DNA of 64,000 bases from Pseudomonadota bacterium. GTDB lineage: Bacteria > Pseudomonadota > Gammaproteobacteria > Steroidobacterales > Steroidobacteraceae. A program made the position numbers and the translations under genes. Shown here in pieces: positions 54,299 to 63,993 of this stretch (positions are counted from its first letter, which is position 1; the number at the start of each line of letters is the position of its first letter). The notes beneath the pieces are model-generated. The model was not told the DNA's origin and searched no databases. It saw only the letters and a program-made list of their open reading frames with translations. Location of the stretch: the NCBI GenBank assembly GCA_018241425.1, contig JAFEDU010000001.1, positions 868,001 through 932,000 of the forward strand. The letters are read 5' to 3'.

Positions 54299-55888
54299 TT
54301 GAACGAATCGATTGCGGCTGCACCGAGCGGATGGGACGCCGTTATCGTCGCGATCTACATCCCGGCACTGGTGATACTGGGTGCCTGGGCATCGCAGCGC
54401 ACCGAGCGCGCCGAGGACTACTTCCTCGCATCGCGGGCAACCCGCTGGTCGGCGATCGGGCTGACCCTGCTGGCCTCAAACATGTCCTCGACGGCTCTCA
54501 TCGGGCTCGCGGGTGCGGCCTACGCGAGTGGGATCTCGGTGTACGACTACGAGTGGTCCGCGACCCTGGTGCTGGTGTTCTTCTGCATCTTCCTCATGCC
54601 CGCGTTGCTGCGCAGCCGCGCTTATACGATGCCCGAGTTCCTGGAGCGTCGCTACGATGCTTCAGTGCGACTCTATGTCGCCGCCCTAACGTTGTTCCTG
54701 AACATCGCCCTTGACGCCGCCGCGGCCCTTTACTGCGGCTCGCTCGTGATCAAGGTGCTTTTTCCGGGCACACCGATCTGGGCCGTGACCGCAGCGCTCG
54801 CCGGAGCGGCAGGCCTTTACACGGTCGCTGGCGGCCTGCGCTCGGTCATTTACACGGAGGCGGTCCAGGGGCTGGTGCTGCTGCTCGGAGCGACCATCAT
54901 CGCAGTAGCGGCGTTCGCCCGTGTCGGCGGCTGGCACTCTGTGATGCGCAGCGTCCCGCCGCAGGCGCTGTCGCTGATTCGTCCGATCGGCGATCCGAGT
55001 GTGCCCTGGCCCGGCCTGCTTTTCGGGATTCCGGTATTGGGCTTCTACTACTGGTGTAACAACCAGTTCATCGTACAACGAGTGCTCTCTGCCCGTTCCC
55101 TCGAGCACGGCCGCGCCGGCGCACTCTTCGCGGGTCTCTTGAAATTGCCGGTGCTGTTTCTCATGGTGCTGCCCGGCACGTGCGCACTCCTGCTGTTCCC
55201 TCAACTGCCACGCGCAGACCTGGTGTACCCGACCCTTATCTTCACTCTGCTACCCCCGGGTCTGCTCGGAATCGTTGCAGCCACCTTCGCTGCCGCGACC
55301 ATGGTGTCGGTTGCCTCGACGCTCAGCTCCTCTTCGACCCTGATCACGATGGATATCGTGCGACGCATTTCGCCGGATCTCTCCGATCGCCGTGCGATCC
55401 GCGTCGCCCGGATCTGCACGGGAATACTGCTGCTCATGGCTATTCTGTGGGCACCGCAGCTGGAGCACTTTCGTTCCCTGTGGCAATACCTGCAAGCGAC
55501 CCTGGCCTACGCCGTTCCCCCGGTCGTGGCCTTGTCGCTCGTGGGCCTGTTCTGGCAGGGAGCGAACGCGCGGGGTGCGCGCGTCATGCTGGTCGTGGGA
55601 ACGGGCTGCGGGCTCGGGCTCTTCCTGGCTAATGTGGTTTGCCACTGGGTTCATATTCACTTTCTTTACGCCGCACCCCTGTTGCTGGTGGTGGACGTGG
55701 CGATACTCGTTGCCGCGAGCCTGCTGAGTCCCGCGCCGCGCCGGGAAATCGCATCGGTGATGTGGCGCCCCGAGGACTTCCGCGAGGAGAGCGCAGCGCT
55801 GCGGGGCATACCGCCGTGGCGAAACTACCGGATACAGGCCGCGGCGCTGCTGCTGTTGACCGTCGCGGTCGTAGTCGCCTTCCGTTAG
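54299..55888 (+). CDS. Sodium:solute symporter (SSS family)
   Basis: The 529-residue product starts at TTG after GGGAGACGG. About thirteen membrane segments are visible. Family signatures are RTERAEDYFLASRATRWSAI, GLTLLASNMSSTALIGLAGA, GLYTVAGGLRSVIYTEAVQG and a sodium-site region TMVSVASTLSSSSTLITMDI. It probably carries the sugar released by the GH3/GH2 enzymes across the inner membrane. It is divergent from GH3 with a shared LacI-type site and overlaps the GH2 stop by four bases. Confidence 0.93.
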   Translation: MNESIAAAPSGWDAVIVAIYIPALVILGAWASQRTERAEDYFLASRATRWSAIGLTLLASNMSSTALIGLAGAAYASGISVYDYEWSATLVLVFFCIFLMPALLRSRAYTMPEFLERRYDASVRLYVAALTLFLNIALDAAAALYCGSLVIKVLFPGTPIWAVTAALAGAAGLYTVAGGLRSVIYTEAVQGLVLLLGATIIAVAAFARVGGWHSVMRSVPPQALSLIRPIGDPSVPWPGLLFGIPVLGFYYWCNNQFIVQRVLSARSLEHGRAGALFAGLLKLPVLFLMVLPGTCALLLFPQLPRADLVYPTLIFTLLPPGLLGIVAATFAAATMVSVASTLSSSSTLITMDIVRRISPDLSDRRAIRVARICTGILLLMAILWAPQLEHFRSLWQYLQATLAYAVPPVVALSLVGLFWQGANARGARVMLVVGTGCGLGLFLANVVCHWVHIHFLYAAPLLLVVDVAILVAASLLSPAPRREIASVMWRPEDFREESAALRGIPPWRNYRIQAAALLLLTVAVVVAFR

Positions 55889-58800
55889 CGCTGGTCGGCG
55901 CCGCTGGCTCGCGGCGGCTCCTGCCCTATATCGACCGTGAGCGGGACGACATTCCATCCGCGCGCTGACAACCGGGCGCAGCTAGCGCCCGCCGTCGGGC
56001 AGTGCACGGCCAGCCGTCGCGTCTCTCCGCCCGGGACCGTGACGTAGTTGTCGCTGTAATAGGCCGGCAGCACCCGCATGCCGTTCGCGTCCAGCACGGC
56101 CACACGCGCAAGCAGCGCCGGGTTCCTGTCGTGATTTTCCAGGACTACCTCCACCCTGGTAGCCCCGTCAGGATCGGGGTGTCGAGTTGCCGTGAGCCGC
56201 AGCGCCACCGGCGCCAGCCGCGAAAGGCGTCCAAGATCCGCAGGAGCGCTAGCCTCCCAGTAGACATTCTCAGACCGCGGGGTGCCCTGCGCGTCGCGCA
56301 CGCTCAGGATGACAAGATCCACGGCGTCCCGGTCGAGCCATGACTTGAGATCGAGCGGTGCGAGGTGGACGACGGCGTTGGCCGCCACGCTCACCCGATG
56401 TCGCTGCAGGAGGCGCGTGGTGCCATCCAGACTCATGATCCGCACCGACAGCTCGAGGTCTGGCGCGGCGCTCAGGCCCACGTTCACGAGCGTGGGACGG
56501 AACTCAGGGAGATCAAGCTGCGCATGCAGCGGCTCGCACGCCTTTGCCACGCCGTAGTAGGCAGCCGCCGCGTCGTAGTCCGCCGTGTAGATCTGCCACG
56601 CGTTGCTCGGCCACGCGGGGTGAGTCATCCACAGCAGCCGGCCACTGTTGCGCGTCCACAGGCCGGATTGAAAGCCCTCGAAGATTGCGCGATATGCCTC
56701 GTAGTTCAGCAGTTGTGCCTTGCGCTCGAAGTCTTCGAGTCCGGTTGCTGCTCCGAGCGAGACTTGCATGCGCTGCATAAAGCTCGCCGTGTCGCCGTTC
56801 CCGCCAAAGTGCCAGTCGTGGTATGCATAGACATCACCCAGGGGCCAGAGATCCTCGGGCGCCATGTAGGACTTCAGCGTCTCGAGCGACCCCAGGGACG
56901 GCGTTCCGACTTCTACCGAGAATCCCCCCGCGAGTGTGGTGAAGTACTGCTCCGGCGGTCGCCAGTTGTACGGGCCGCTGTCCTGCAGATTCACCCGATT
57001 GGAGCTGCCCGTGTAGTAACGGGTGCCGTCGAGCCCGGCCACCAGAGCGGCCAGTCCCTCGTTCAGTATGGGCTGCGGGACACCCTCGTTGCGGCCGAAC
57101 CAGACCGCGATGGAAGGGTGATTGCGGAAGCGGCGTATTACGTCCGCCGCGTTATCCAGGAAGAGCTGGGGATCCTCGGCCTCGAGCTGGAAATCCTGGG
57201 TCGACTCCCAGAAGTCGTTGAGCACGAGCAGTCCATACTCATCCGCCAGATCGTAGAAGACCTCCTCAGTGCTCTGGCCGAGCCAGTTGCGGATGATGTT
57301 CAGGTGAGCTGCCTGATGAAGACGGAAGTACGGCTCGAGGCGTTCGCGCGCACTGCGCTTGCGGGAGTCATCGGTGCCCCAGTTTCCACCGCGGGCAGCA
57401 ATCGGTACACCGTTCACGTGAATGACGAGGTAAGGCGACAGCGAGTACGTCGCGACACCCTGCACGTGCGGCGAGCGCTCGCCCGCGGCGGTCAGCGAAG
57501 CAGCCCACCCATTGACGGTTCGCTTGAGCGCCTCGTGGCGCACGTCCACGAGTGGGTCGCCGCCGCGTCCCGCAGCGGCGGGGTCGATCTCGACCCTCCG
57601 CAGTCGTCCCTCGTGATCAAAGAGCGACAGCTCGTAGGTGATTTCGCGGATCCCGAAGCGCAGGCGGCGAACGTCGGAGACTGTCGACCCCGCCGACACG
57701 GAGAGCTCGAGCGAATAGAGCTCGGGCTTTCCGTAGCCGTTCGGCCACCACAGCCGCGGGTGGTTCATGTGCAGTGCACGGAACTCGGAGGGGTCCAGCC
57801 GCACTTCGCTCACGCCCGGGCCGAGCACGATAGCCTTGTGGACTTGAACCTCACCAAACCGGGCATCGAGTGCTGCTGCGATGGGCTGCGCCGAGAGGTT
57901 CTCCACCGGCACCGAGATCGAGACATCGGCGCTGTCGGTTCGCGGCAGCGGCAGCCGTGTGATCACGTTAGGATCGCCCAGACGCAAGTTACCGCTGGCG
58001 GTAAGCGCCACGCCCTGCCACAGGCCCGTGTTGCGGTCACGAATCCCGGGGATCCAGTCCCACCCCTCGCTCGCGATGAACGTCGGCCCGTCCAATGCCA
58101 GCATTCCTCCGTTCTCGCCCGGCCCCGCACTGACCGATTGCTCGTGCGGAATGCCCGGGTGGGGCGGCGGCGAGACGCGCACGGCCAGCACGTTGGGCAC
58201 ATCCGGGAGCATCAGGTGCGTCACGTCGAAACGTCCGCGGATGAACGCACCGCGCTGTGCGCCGACGCGCGTTCCGTTCAGCCACACCTCGGCGGCATAG
58301 TTGATCCCCTCGAAGTTCAGGCGCAGCTGCTGCCCGCGCGCCTGCGCCGGCGGCACGAATGTCGTGCGGTACCAGTAGTCCTGGCGCGCGAGGGACTCGG
58401 GGATCGCGAGGTTATTGAGGCCTTTGTCGGGATCCGGGTAAACCCCGTTTGCGATCAGGGTCCCCAGGACCGTGCCCGGAACGACCGCCGGGTACCAGCC
58501 GGCGTCCCCAAAGCCCGGACTCGAGATCTGCGCCGCAGTCGCCTGGGTCGCTGAAGCCGCGGCCAGCCGCCAGCCACCAATGCGCCATCGTCCGGGGCCC
58601 GCAAGTTCGAGGGGCGCCGTTGCGGGCAGGGGTGCCGGCTGCCCGACGCCCAGCGCCGCGCGGGAGCGCGGCACAGTCCACGCGTCCTGGGGCGTCTGCA
58701 AACCTCGCCAGGCGTGCTCCTGGAGCGGCCAGCCCACGCCCACCTGCTGGAAGTGGATGAGCGTGAAATCCGGCGCCACGCGCGTTCGTGCCGCAATCTC

Positions 58801-59379
58801 CGCTGCGGTCAATGCCCGGGGCACGACGACGAATTCGGCCAGAGCGCCCCCAAAATGCTCCAGCCCCATCAGGTCAGCGGCATGCGTCGGCGCAAGATTG
58901 ATGCTTGGTGCTGCGGCGGCTGTAGTCCCCACCGTCAGCGAGGTTCTGCGTCCGTCGAGGTACAGCTGCGCCGTTGTCCCGTCATATGTGGCCGCCACCG
59001 CGTGCCAGCTGCCAGGCTCGACCGGGCGCGCCGCGTACAGAGCACTGCGCGGGCCGACGCGCAGGGCAATGCGATTTCCCTCCATCAGCAGGCAGTTACA
59101 GCCCGCGGGGTCGGCGGCGCCCAGGGCTGCGATGACGGCACGCGCGCCTGGCAGCAGGTCGGGGCGCACCCAGCCGATCAGGGTCCAGGGGGCTCCCGCG
59201 CCCAGCACCGCGGCATCGCCCGGGAGCGGACGTACGATGCCCACGCCTCCCTGGAGAAAAACGGCGTTGTAGGGCCCAATCTCTCCCTCGTGCGCGGGAG
59301 CCTGCGGCATCGCGAGTTCGGGTTCCGCGGAGGCATGCACCACCGCGAGCAGCATCACTGCCGCGCATGCGGATCGCAT
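55885..59379 (-). CDS. Exported LamG-GH2 glycoside hydrolase (exo-beta-glucosaminidase/mannosidase type)
   Basis: The start at 59379 opens a good signal peptide (MRSACAAVMLLAVVHASA); in-frame ATGs at 59424 and 59442 are alternatives. About 1164 residues follow. A LamG-like domain (WTLIGWVRPDLLPGARAVIA; GSWHAVAATYDGTTAQLYLD; about 25-200) precedes the GH2 parts: sugar-binding domain (LNFEGINYAAEVWLNGTRVG), Ig-like domain and TIM barrel. The barrel has the acid/base Glu in WFGRNEG (about 763) and a candidate nucleophile in SVEVGTPSL (about 821). This pattern is closest to exo-beta-D-glucosaminidase-like GH2 enzymes. The leaving sugar is not settled by sequence. Confidence 0.88.
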   Translation of the reverse strand: MRSACAAVMLLAVVHASAEPELAMPQAPAHEGEIGPYNAVFLQGGVGIVRPLPGDAAVLGAGAPWTLIGWVRPDLLPGARAVIAALGAADPAGCNCLLMEGNRIALRVGPRSALYAARPVEPGSWHAVAATYDGTTAQLYLDGRRTSLTVGTTAAAAPSINLAPTHAADLMGLEHFGGALAEFVVVPRALTAAEIAARTRVAPDFTLIHFQQVGVGWPLQEHAWRGLQTPQDAWTVPRSRAALGVGQPAPLPATAPLELAGPGRWRIGGWRLAAASATQATAAQISSPGFGDAGWYPAVVPGTVLGTLIANGVYPDPDKGLNNLAIPESLARQDYWYRTTFVPPAQARGQQLRLNFEGINYAAEVWLNGTRVGAQRGAFIRGRFDVTHLMLPDVPNVLAVRVSPPPHPGIPHEQSVSAGPGENGGMLALDGPTFIASEGWDWIPGIRDRNTGLWQGVALTASGNLRLGDPNVITRLPLPRTDSADVSISVPVENLSAQPIAAALDARFGEVQVHKAIVLGPGVSEVRLDPSEFRALHMNHPRLWWPNGYGKPELYSLELSVSAGSTVSDVRRLRFGIREITYELSLFDHEGRLRRVEIDPAAAGRGGDPLVDVRHEALKRTVNGWAASLTAAGERSPHVQGVATYSLSPYLVIHVNGVPIAARGGNWGTDDSRKRSARERLEPYFRLHQAAHLNIIRNWLGQSTEEVFYDLADEYGLLVLNDFWESTQDFQLEAEDPQLFLDNAADVIRRFRNHPSIAVWFGRNEGVPQPILNEGLAALVAGLDGTRYYTGSSNRVNLQDSGPYNWRPPEQYFTTLAGGFSVEVGTPSLGSLETLKSYMAPEDLWPLGDVYAYHDWHFGGNGDTASFMQRMQVSLGAATGLEDFERKAQLLNYEAYRAIFEGFQSGLWTRNSGRLLWMTHPAWPSNAWQIYTADYDAAAAYYGVAKACEPLHAQLDLPEFRPTLVNVGLSAAPDLELSVRIMSLDGTTRLLQRHRVSVAANAVVHLAPLDLKSWLDRDAVDLVILSVRDAQGTPRSENVYWEASAPADLGRLSRLAPVALRLTATRHPDPDGATRVEVVLENHDRNPALLARVAVLDANGMRVLPAYYSDNYVTVPGGETRRLAVHCPTAGASCARLSARGWNVVPLTVDIGQEPPRASGADQR

Positions 59380-59509
59380 TCTCAAGGCACGACAACCAAT
59401 AGTGTCATTTGGTCGCTGCAGCATCGGGTCACCCGGCGGCATGATATATCTGCACCAAATGCAGTCGGCAACACACCCGGCTTAACCCGTGGTCGATCGA
59501 GGGGGACAG

Positions 59510-61549
59510 ATGAGGCCGGGACGGAACGACCCCTGTCCGTGCGGCAGCCGCAGGCGTTATAAGCGTTGCTGCGGTCAGCTCAATGAACAGGTGGGGCCGG
59601 CACCGGGTCCCATCGCACTCGCGCACTTGATGCAAGCGCTGCAGGGGCTGCTGCACGAGGGCCGCAACCTCGAGCTCGAAGTTGCGCTGCGCGAGGCGCT
59701 GCGGGCTCATCCATCGAACGCCGTGCTATGGCAGTTGCTCGGCATTGCGCTCGCCCGCCAGGGCAAGGACCCGATCCCCGCCTATGGCGAGGCGGTTGCC
59801 TGCGCGCCGTCGGAGGCGGCAGCCCACGTTAATCTGGCCAATGCGCTAGCTAGGTCCGGCCGCCTCAGCGAGGCCGAGGCACGCTATGAGCAGGCCCTCG
59901 AGCTCGACCCGCGGTGCGCGGAAGCGTGCACCAACCTCGCTGAGTTGTACCTCGAACTCAACCAACCCGACGCTGCCCTGGCCTGCGCGCGCCGTGCCCT
60001 CGAGATCAGCGACGTCCTGCTGGCGGCCCGTATGACAGAAGCCACCGCGCTGTTGAATCTCGGCCGGCTCGACGAGGCGACCGCAAGCAGTGAGCACGCC
60101 CTGAAGCTCGACCCACAGGGCGCGGAAGCCCACGACCTGCGCGGCTGCGTATTTCTCGCCCGCGGCGAGCCTGAAGCGGCCATCGCGAGCTTCGACCAGG
60201 CGTTGCGCCTGACCCCGGGCATCGCCGCCGTGCACGCCAACCGCGCGCGGGCGCTGCGTTCACTGGGGCGGCTCGAGGAGGCAATCAGCGGATATGGGCA
60301 GGCCCTGCAGCTGAGGCCGAGCGACCCGGCGCTGCATGCTGAGCTCGCCACCACGCTACGCCTCGGCCGGCGCGCGCTAGAGGCCGAGGGTGCGGCGCGC
60401 ACGGCACTCGCCATTGCCCCGGACTCCACGGCGGCCCACGTGGTACTGGCCGAGCTGGCCGCCGACTTCGGTCGATTCGCGGACGCGCAGAAGCTGTTCG
60501 GGCGGGCGATCGAACTTGATTCAGGCTGTGTGGAGGCCTGGGTTGGGCTGACTCGGGTGCGCCGCCTGGGGCCGGAAGATGCACCGTGGGTCGGGACGGC
60601 AGCTCGACTCGCTGCACAGCCTCTGCCGGCGTCGCGCGAGATGCTGCTGCGCTACGCCCTCGGAAAATGCCTCGATGATCTGGGTGACTACCCGGGCGCG
60701 TTCGCAAACTTCGCCCGCGCCAATGAGATCGGCAAGCGAAGCGCTCCGGCCTTCGACCGCGCCGGGTTGAGCCGGCTCGTTGAGCGCATCGTCGACACTC
60801 AGGGCCCCGCGTGGCTCAATGCGTCCCGCGACCGTCACGACGGCCCCCGGAGGCCGATTTTCGTTATCGGCATGCTGCGCTCCGGCACCTCGCTCGCCGA
60901 GCAGATCCTGGCCTCGCATCCTGAGGTATTCGGCGCCGGCGAGCGCTCGTTCTGGGGCGATCGCGCGGTCGCCGCGATCGCCGGCCGCGGGCTCACCGAC
61001 GCCGAGCTTCTCGAGCTGGGGCGGCAGTACCTTGCGCACGTCGACGCCGAGGCGCCAGCGGGCGCGACATGGGTCGTGGACAAGCTGCCGACCAATTTCC
61101 TGTGGCTGGGCGTGATCCGGGCCGCTCTGCCGCAGGCGCGTTTCATCCACCTGCGGCGCGACCCGCGCGACACCTGCCTGTCCATATACTTCCAGAATTT
61201 CGAGGCCATCAACGCCTACACGCACGACCTCGCGGACCTGGCCCACTACTACCGCCAGTACCGGCACCTCATGGCGCACTGGTGCGCCGCGCTGCCGGCC
61301 GAGGTCCTGCTCGAAGTACCGTACGAGAGCCTCGTTCACGAGACAGTTCAGTGCGTGGACCGCATGCTGCGGTTCCTGGACCTGCCCTGGGACGTACGTT
61401 GCCTGGAATTCGACCGTACCGAACGGCAGGTCGTGACGGCGAGCCGCTGGCAGGTCCGGCAGAAGATCTATTCATCCTCGATCGGGCGCTGGCGCCACTA
61501 CTCGGAATTTCTAGGCCCGTTGGCCGAGCTCACGGAGCCGGGCCAATGA
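59510..61549 (+). CDS. SEC-C / TPR / sulfotransferase three-domain protein
   Basis: The ATG at 59510 follows GAGGGGG, giving 679 residues without a signal peptide. A SEC-C zinc motif is at the extreme N-terminus (NDPCPCGSRRRYKRCCG), then about eight TPRs (about 45-330). A sulfotransferase domain has the PAPS 5'-phosphosulfate loop FVIGMLRSGTSLAEQILASH (about 450) and the 3'-phosphate site RFIHLRRDPRDTCLSIYFQN (about 545). TPR-sulfotransferases are often encoded beside TonB receptors in related bacteria; the acceptor is unknown. No PAPS-synthesis genes are in the window. Confidence 0.88.
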   Translation: MRPGRNDPCPCGSRRRYKRCCGQLNEQVGPAPGPIALAHLMQALQGLLHEGRNLELEVALREALRAHPSNAVLWQLLGIALARQGKDPIPAYGEAVACAPSEAAAHVNLANALARSGRLSEAEARYEQALELDPRCAEACTNLAELYLELNQPDAALACARRALEISDVLLAARMTEATALLNLGRLDEATASSEHALKLDPQGAEAHDLRGCVFLARGEPEAAIASFDQALRLTPGIAAVHANRARALRSLGRLEEAISGYGQALQLRPSDPALHAELATTLRLGRRALEAEGAARTALAIAPDSTAAHVVLAELAADFGRFADAQKLFGRAIELDSGCVEAWVGLTRVRRLGPEDAPWVGTAARLAAQPLPASREMLLRYALGKCLDDLGDYPGAFANFARANEIGKRSAPAFDRAGLSRLVERIVDTQGPAWLNASRDRHDGPRRPIFVIGMLRSGTSLAEQILASHPEVFGAGERSFWGDRAVAAIAGRGLTDAELLELGRQYLAHVDAEAPAGATWVVDKLPTNFLWLGVIRAALPQARFIHLRRDPRDTCLSIYFQNFEAINAYTHDLADLAHYYRQYRHLMAHWCAALPAEVLLEVPYESLVHETVQCVDRMLRFLDLPWDVRCLEFDRTERQVVTASRWQVRQKIYSSSIGRWRHYSEFLGPLAELTEPGQ

Positions 61550-61669
61550 GGCCGGCCGCGGGCGCCGGTCATCCGCGGCCAGGTCGCGCGGTTGACGCTT
61601 CCCCGGCTGCCAGTGCATCCTTTTCTATCTAATGATCGCGCTCCGCCCGGAGCACGGACCCCCTAAGCA

Positions 61670-62713
61670 ATGAAGGAAGCGCAACGCACCTCGGTCACTA
61701 TTCGTGAGGTTGCTGATCTTGCAGACGTGTCGTCCAAGACCGTCTCGCGGGTACTCAACAATGAGCCGACGGTTCACGCGGACACGCGCAATCGAATCCT
61801 GCGTGCCATGGAGCAGCTGGATTACCGCCCGAACCTCAATGCCCGCGGCCTGGCCGGTGATCGATCGTTTCTCATCGGGCTGTTTTGCGAGAAGCCCGGT
61901 GACTACCTGAGCGAGTTTCAGGCCGGGGCCGTGCAACGGTGTCGCGAGTCGGACTATCACCTGATGGTCGAGCCGTGGGAGGGTGCCAGCGCCGACGTTG
62001 GGCGACAGGTCAACACCCTCCTGCGGCAGCTGCGCCTGGAGGGCGTGATCCTGCTGCCGCCCCTGAGCGATCACCCGGTGATCCTCGGGCGCCTGGCAGA
62101 CGCTGCGATCCCGACCGTGCGGATCGCTCCGAAGCGCGAGCCCGCCGACTCGCCCTCGGTCGGAATCGACGATCGCGCCGCCGCGCGCCGCCTCACGGCG
62201 CACCTGCTCGATCTCGGGCACCGTGCGATCGGCTTCATTCGCGGTCCGGCAGAGCACGGCGCGACCGAGCAGCGTTACATCGGGTTCAGCGAGGAGATGC
62301 GCTCACGCGGGGTGCCCGTGAAGCCGAACTGGGTTCAGACGGGCAACTTCGCGTTTGAGGGCGGACTGCTGTGCGCCGAGCGAATGCTGCGGGGATCGAC
62401 GCGGCCGACCGCGATATTCGCCAGCAACGATGACATGGCGGCTGCGGTCATCTGCGTGGCGCGCCAGCTGGGACTTTCGCTGCCCGCGCAACTCTCGGTC
62501 GTGGGCTTCGACGACGCGCCGGTGGCCACCATGGTCTGGCCGCAACTGACCACCATAAGGCAACCGGTGCGGGCGATGGCACGCGTCGCCACGGACCTGA
62601 TCATCGAACACTCGCCACGCAGGAACGGCTGGCCCCAGCCGATACCGCGGCAGCGGCTCAAGTTCGAGCTGATCCTGCGCAACTCAACTGCGCCGCCGCA
62701 AGCGGTTTCCTAG
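61670..62713 (+). CDS. LacI-family transcriptional regulator
   Basis: The 347-residue product has the LacI helix-turn-helix and hinge (VTIREVADLADVSSKTVSRV; LDYRPNLNARGLAG) and a periplasmic-binding-protein-like effector domain (PSVGIDDRAAARRLTAHLLD; FASNDDMAAAVICVARQLGL; LSVVGFDDAPVATMVWPQLT). It is the only LacI regulator in the window and the natural candidate to bind the two TGTCARCGCTGTCA sites. No copy of that site was found upstream of this gene. Confidence 0.93.
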   Translation: MKEAQRTSVTIREVADLADVSSKTVSRVLNNEPTVHADTRNRILRAMEQLDYRPNLNARGLAGDRSFLIGLFCEKPGDYLSEFQAGAVQRCRESDYHLMVEPWEGASADVGRQVNTLLRQLRLEGVILLPPLSDHPVILGRLADAAIPTVRIAPKREPADSPSVGIDDRAAARRLTAHLLDLGHRAIGFIRGPAEHGATEQRYIGFSEEMRSRGVPVKPNWVQTGNFAFEGGLLCAERMLRGSTRPTAIFASNDDMAAAVICVARQLGLSLPAQLSVVGFDDAPVATMVWPQLTTIRQPVRAMARVATDLIIEHSPRRNGWPQPIPRQRLKFELILRNSTAPPQAVS

Positions 62714-62720
62714 AGCGCGG

Positions 62721-63413
62721 TCAGCGCACGCTGTAGCCGCGCCCCTCGAGGCAGGCGCGCAGGGCGCGCTGGTAGTTGTCGCGTGCGGTAGCGGACTGCT
62801 CCGGCGCGACGCCGCCGCCGGATTGCGTGGGATCGAACCCGCTCTGGCTGTTGGCCCACTTGTGGCACTCGTACTTGTCCGCGGCCTGCTGGTCGGCCGA
62901 CTGCCCGGACTGCGGGTAGACGTACAGGTCATCCCCCGCCGGCGGCGGCAGCGGCGACTGCGTGGTCGGCGGAGGGTCGGTGCCCGGCGGGGCGACGACT
63001 TCGTAGCCGTTCTGCGTCGCGTCCCAGGAGTAGTAGGTGTCGTTGGCGTAGTAGTACGGGATCCCCGAGACGTAGACCGTGGTGTAGAACGGCGGCAGCA
63101 CCGGCACGAACACGCCCACCGGGGCCGCCACGACGACGAAGCGCGGGCCATAGGGCCGGTACCACACGCCACCGCTGTAGTAGTAGTTGCCACCGGGACG
63201 CGCGACCACCACGGGCCCCCGGGGCAGCGTCGTGACGTAGGCGCCGTGCACGGGGTAATACTGGTTGTGCGCGTAGCGCACGTCGTAGTGGTCACCACCG
63301 TGCGGGGGCGGGGAGCCGCCGTGGTAGTGGTCCGGGGACTGCGCCTGCGCGAGGGCCGCGGCGCACGTCAGCATCAGTCCCAGCGCCATGCGGGCAAGTG
63401 TCATGCGCTTCAT
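62721..63413 (-). CDS. Exported Tyr/Pro-rich protein (DUF6515-like) with C-terminal YEC module
   Basis: The product is 230 residues from MKRMTLARMALGLMLTCAAA, a clear signal peptide. The central part is rich in Tyr, Gly and Pro (GGNYYYSGGVWYRPYGPRFV; YVSGIPYYYANDTYYSWDAT). The C-terminal segment YPQSGQSADQQAADKYECHK to RACLEGRGYSVR repeats, in two pieces, sequence found in the neighbouring lipoprotein. It lies 4 bases after that gene. Probably a cell-envelope protein; function unknown. Confidence 0.8.
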   Translation of the reverse strand: MKRMTLARMALGLMLTCAAALAQAQSPDHYHGGSPPPHGGDHYDVRYAHNQYYPVHGAYVTTLPRGPVVVARPGGNYYYSGGVWYRPYGPRFVVVAAPVGVFVPVLPPFYTTVYVSGIPYYYANDTYYSWDATQNGYEVVAPPGTDPPPTTQSPLPPPAGDDLYVYPQSGQSADQQAADKYECHKWANSQSGFDPTQSGGGVAPEQSATARDNYQRALRACLEGRGYSVR

Positions 63414-63417
63414 GCTC

Positions 63418-63993
63418 CTAGCGGACGGTGTAGCCGCGTGCATCGAGGCAGGCGGAGATGGCACGCTTGTAGTCCTGCGCCTTCTGCTCCTGCATCGCCT
63501 GGGCACGGCGGTCCGGCACGACCACGGTGCGCGTCTGCGCCGCGGCGTTGGACTGGTCGGCGGCGTTGCCGATGGCGCCGCCCACCACCGCGCCCGCGAG
63601 CGCGGCCGGTGCGGCCTGCCAAGGGCGCGCAATCGCGGCGCCGAGGATCGCGCCAGTCACGGCCCCGATTGCGGTGCCGGCCCCCGAGGGCGGTCCGCCC
63701 TGCACCACCACCACACGCTCATGCGGCGGCACACCGGGAGCACTCGGGTCGAAGCCGGTCTGCTGCGTCGCCCAGACGCTGCACTCGTAGCGGTCGCGGT
63801 CCTGCTGGTCCGGCGTCTGGCCGCGCTGCGGGTAGGCATACACCTGGGACGGAGGCGGCGGCGGTGGCGCCGCCGGCGGGGGCGGCGGCAGCGGGCGCGG
63901 GGGCGGTGCGGTGACGCACGCGCTCGCCAGCAGGGCCCCGGCGAGCGTGGCCGCGAGGAGGACGGAGCGGAAAGTCGTTTGGCTGCGGTTCAT
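63418..63993 (-). CDS. Glycine-zipper lipoprotein with YEC module
   Basis: The 191-residue product has a lipoprotein signal (LLAATLAGALLASAC, lipobox near C26), a Pro-rich linker, and the module YPQRGQTPDQQDRDRYECSV plus WATQQTGFDP. A glycine-zipper membrane segment (GAGTAIGAVTGAILGAAIAR; AALAGAVVGGAIGNAAD) follows, and the C-terminus is KRAISACLDARGYTVR. Glycine-zipper lipoproteins insert in or brace the envelope. It is upstream of and adjacent to the DUF6515-like gene with which it shares both module halves. Confidence 0.85.
   Translation of the reverse strand: MNRSQTTFRSVLLAATLAGALLASACVTAPPPRPLPPPPPAAPPPPPPSQVYAYPQRGQTPDQQDRDRYECSVWATQQTGFDPSAPGVPPHERVVVVQGGPPSGAGTAIGAVTGAILGAAIARPWQAAPAALAGAVVGGAIGNAADQSNAAAQTRTVVVPDRRAQAMQEQKAQDYKRAISACLDARGYTVR

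Noticed and set aside
59450..59464. CTGCA-CCAAA-TGCAG inverted repeat in the GH2/sulfotransferase divergent gap
   Set aside because: It does not match the TGTCARCGCTGTCA element and has short arms; not enough to call an operator.
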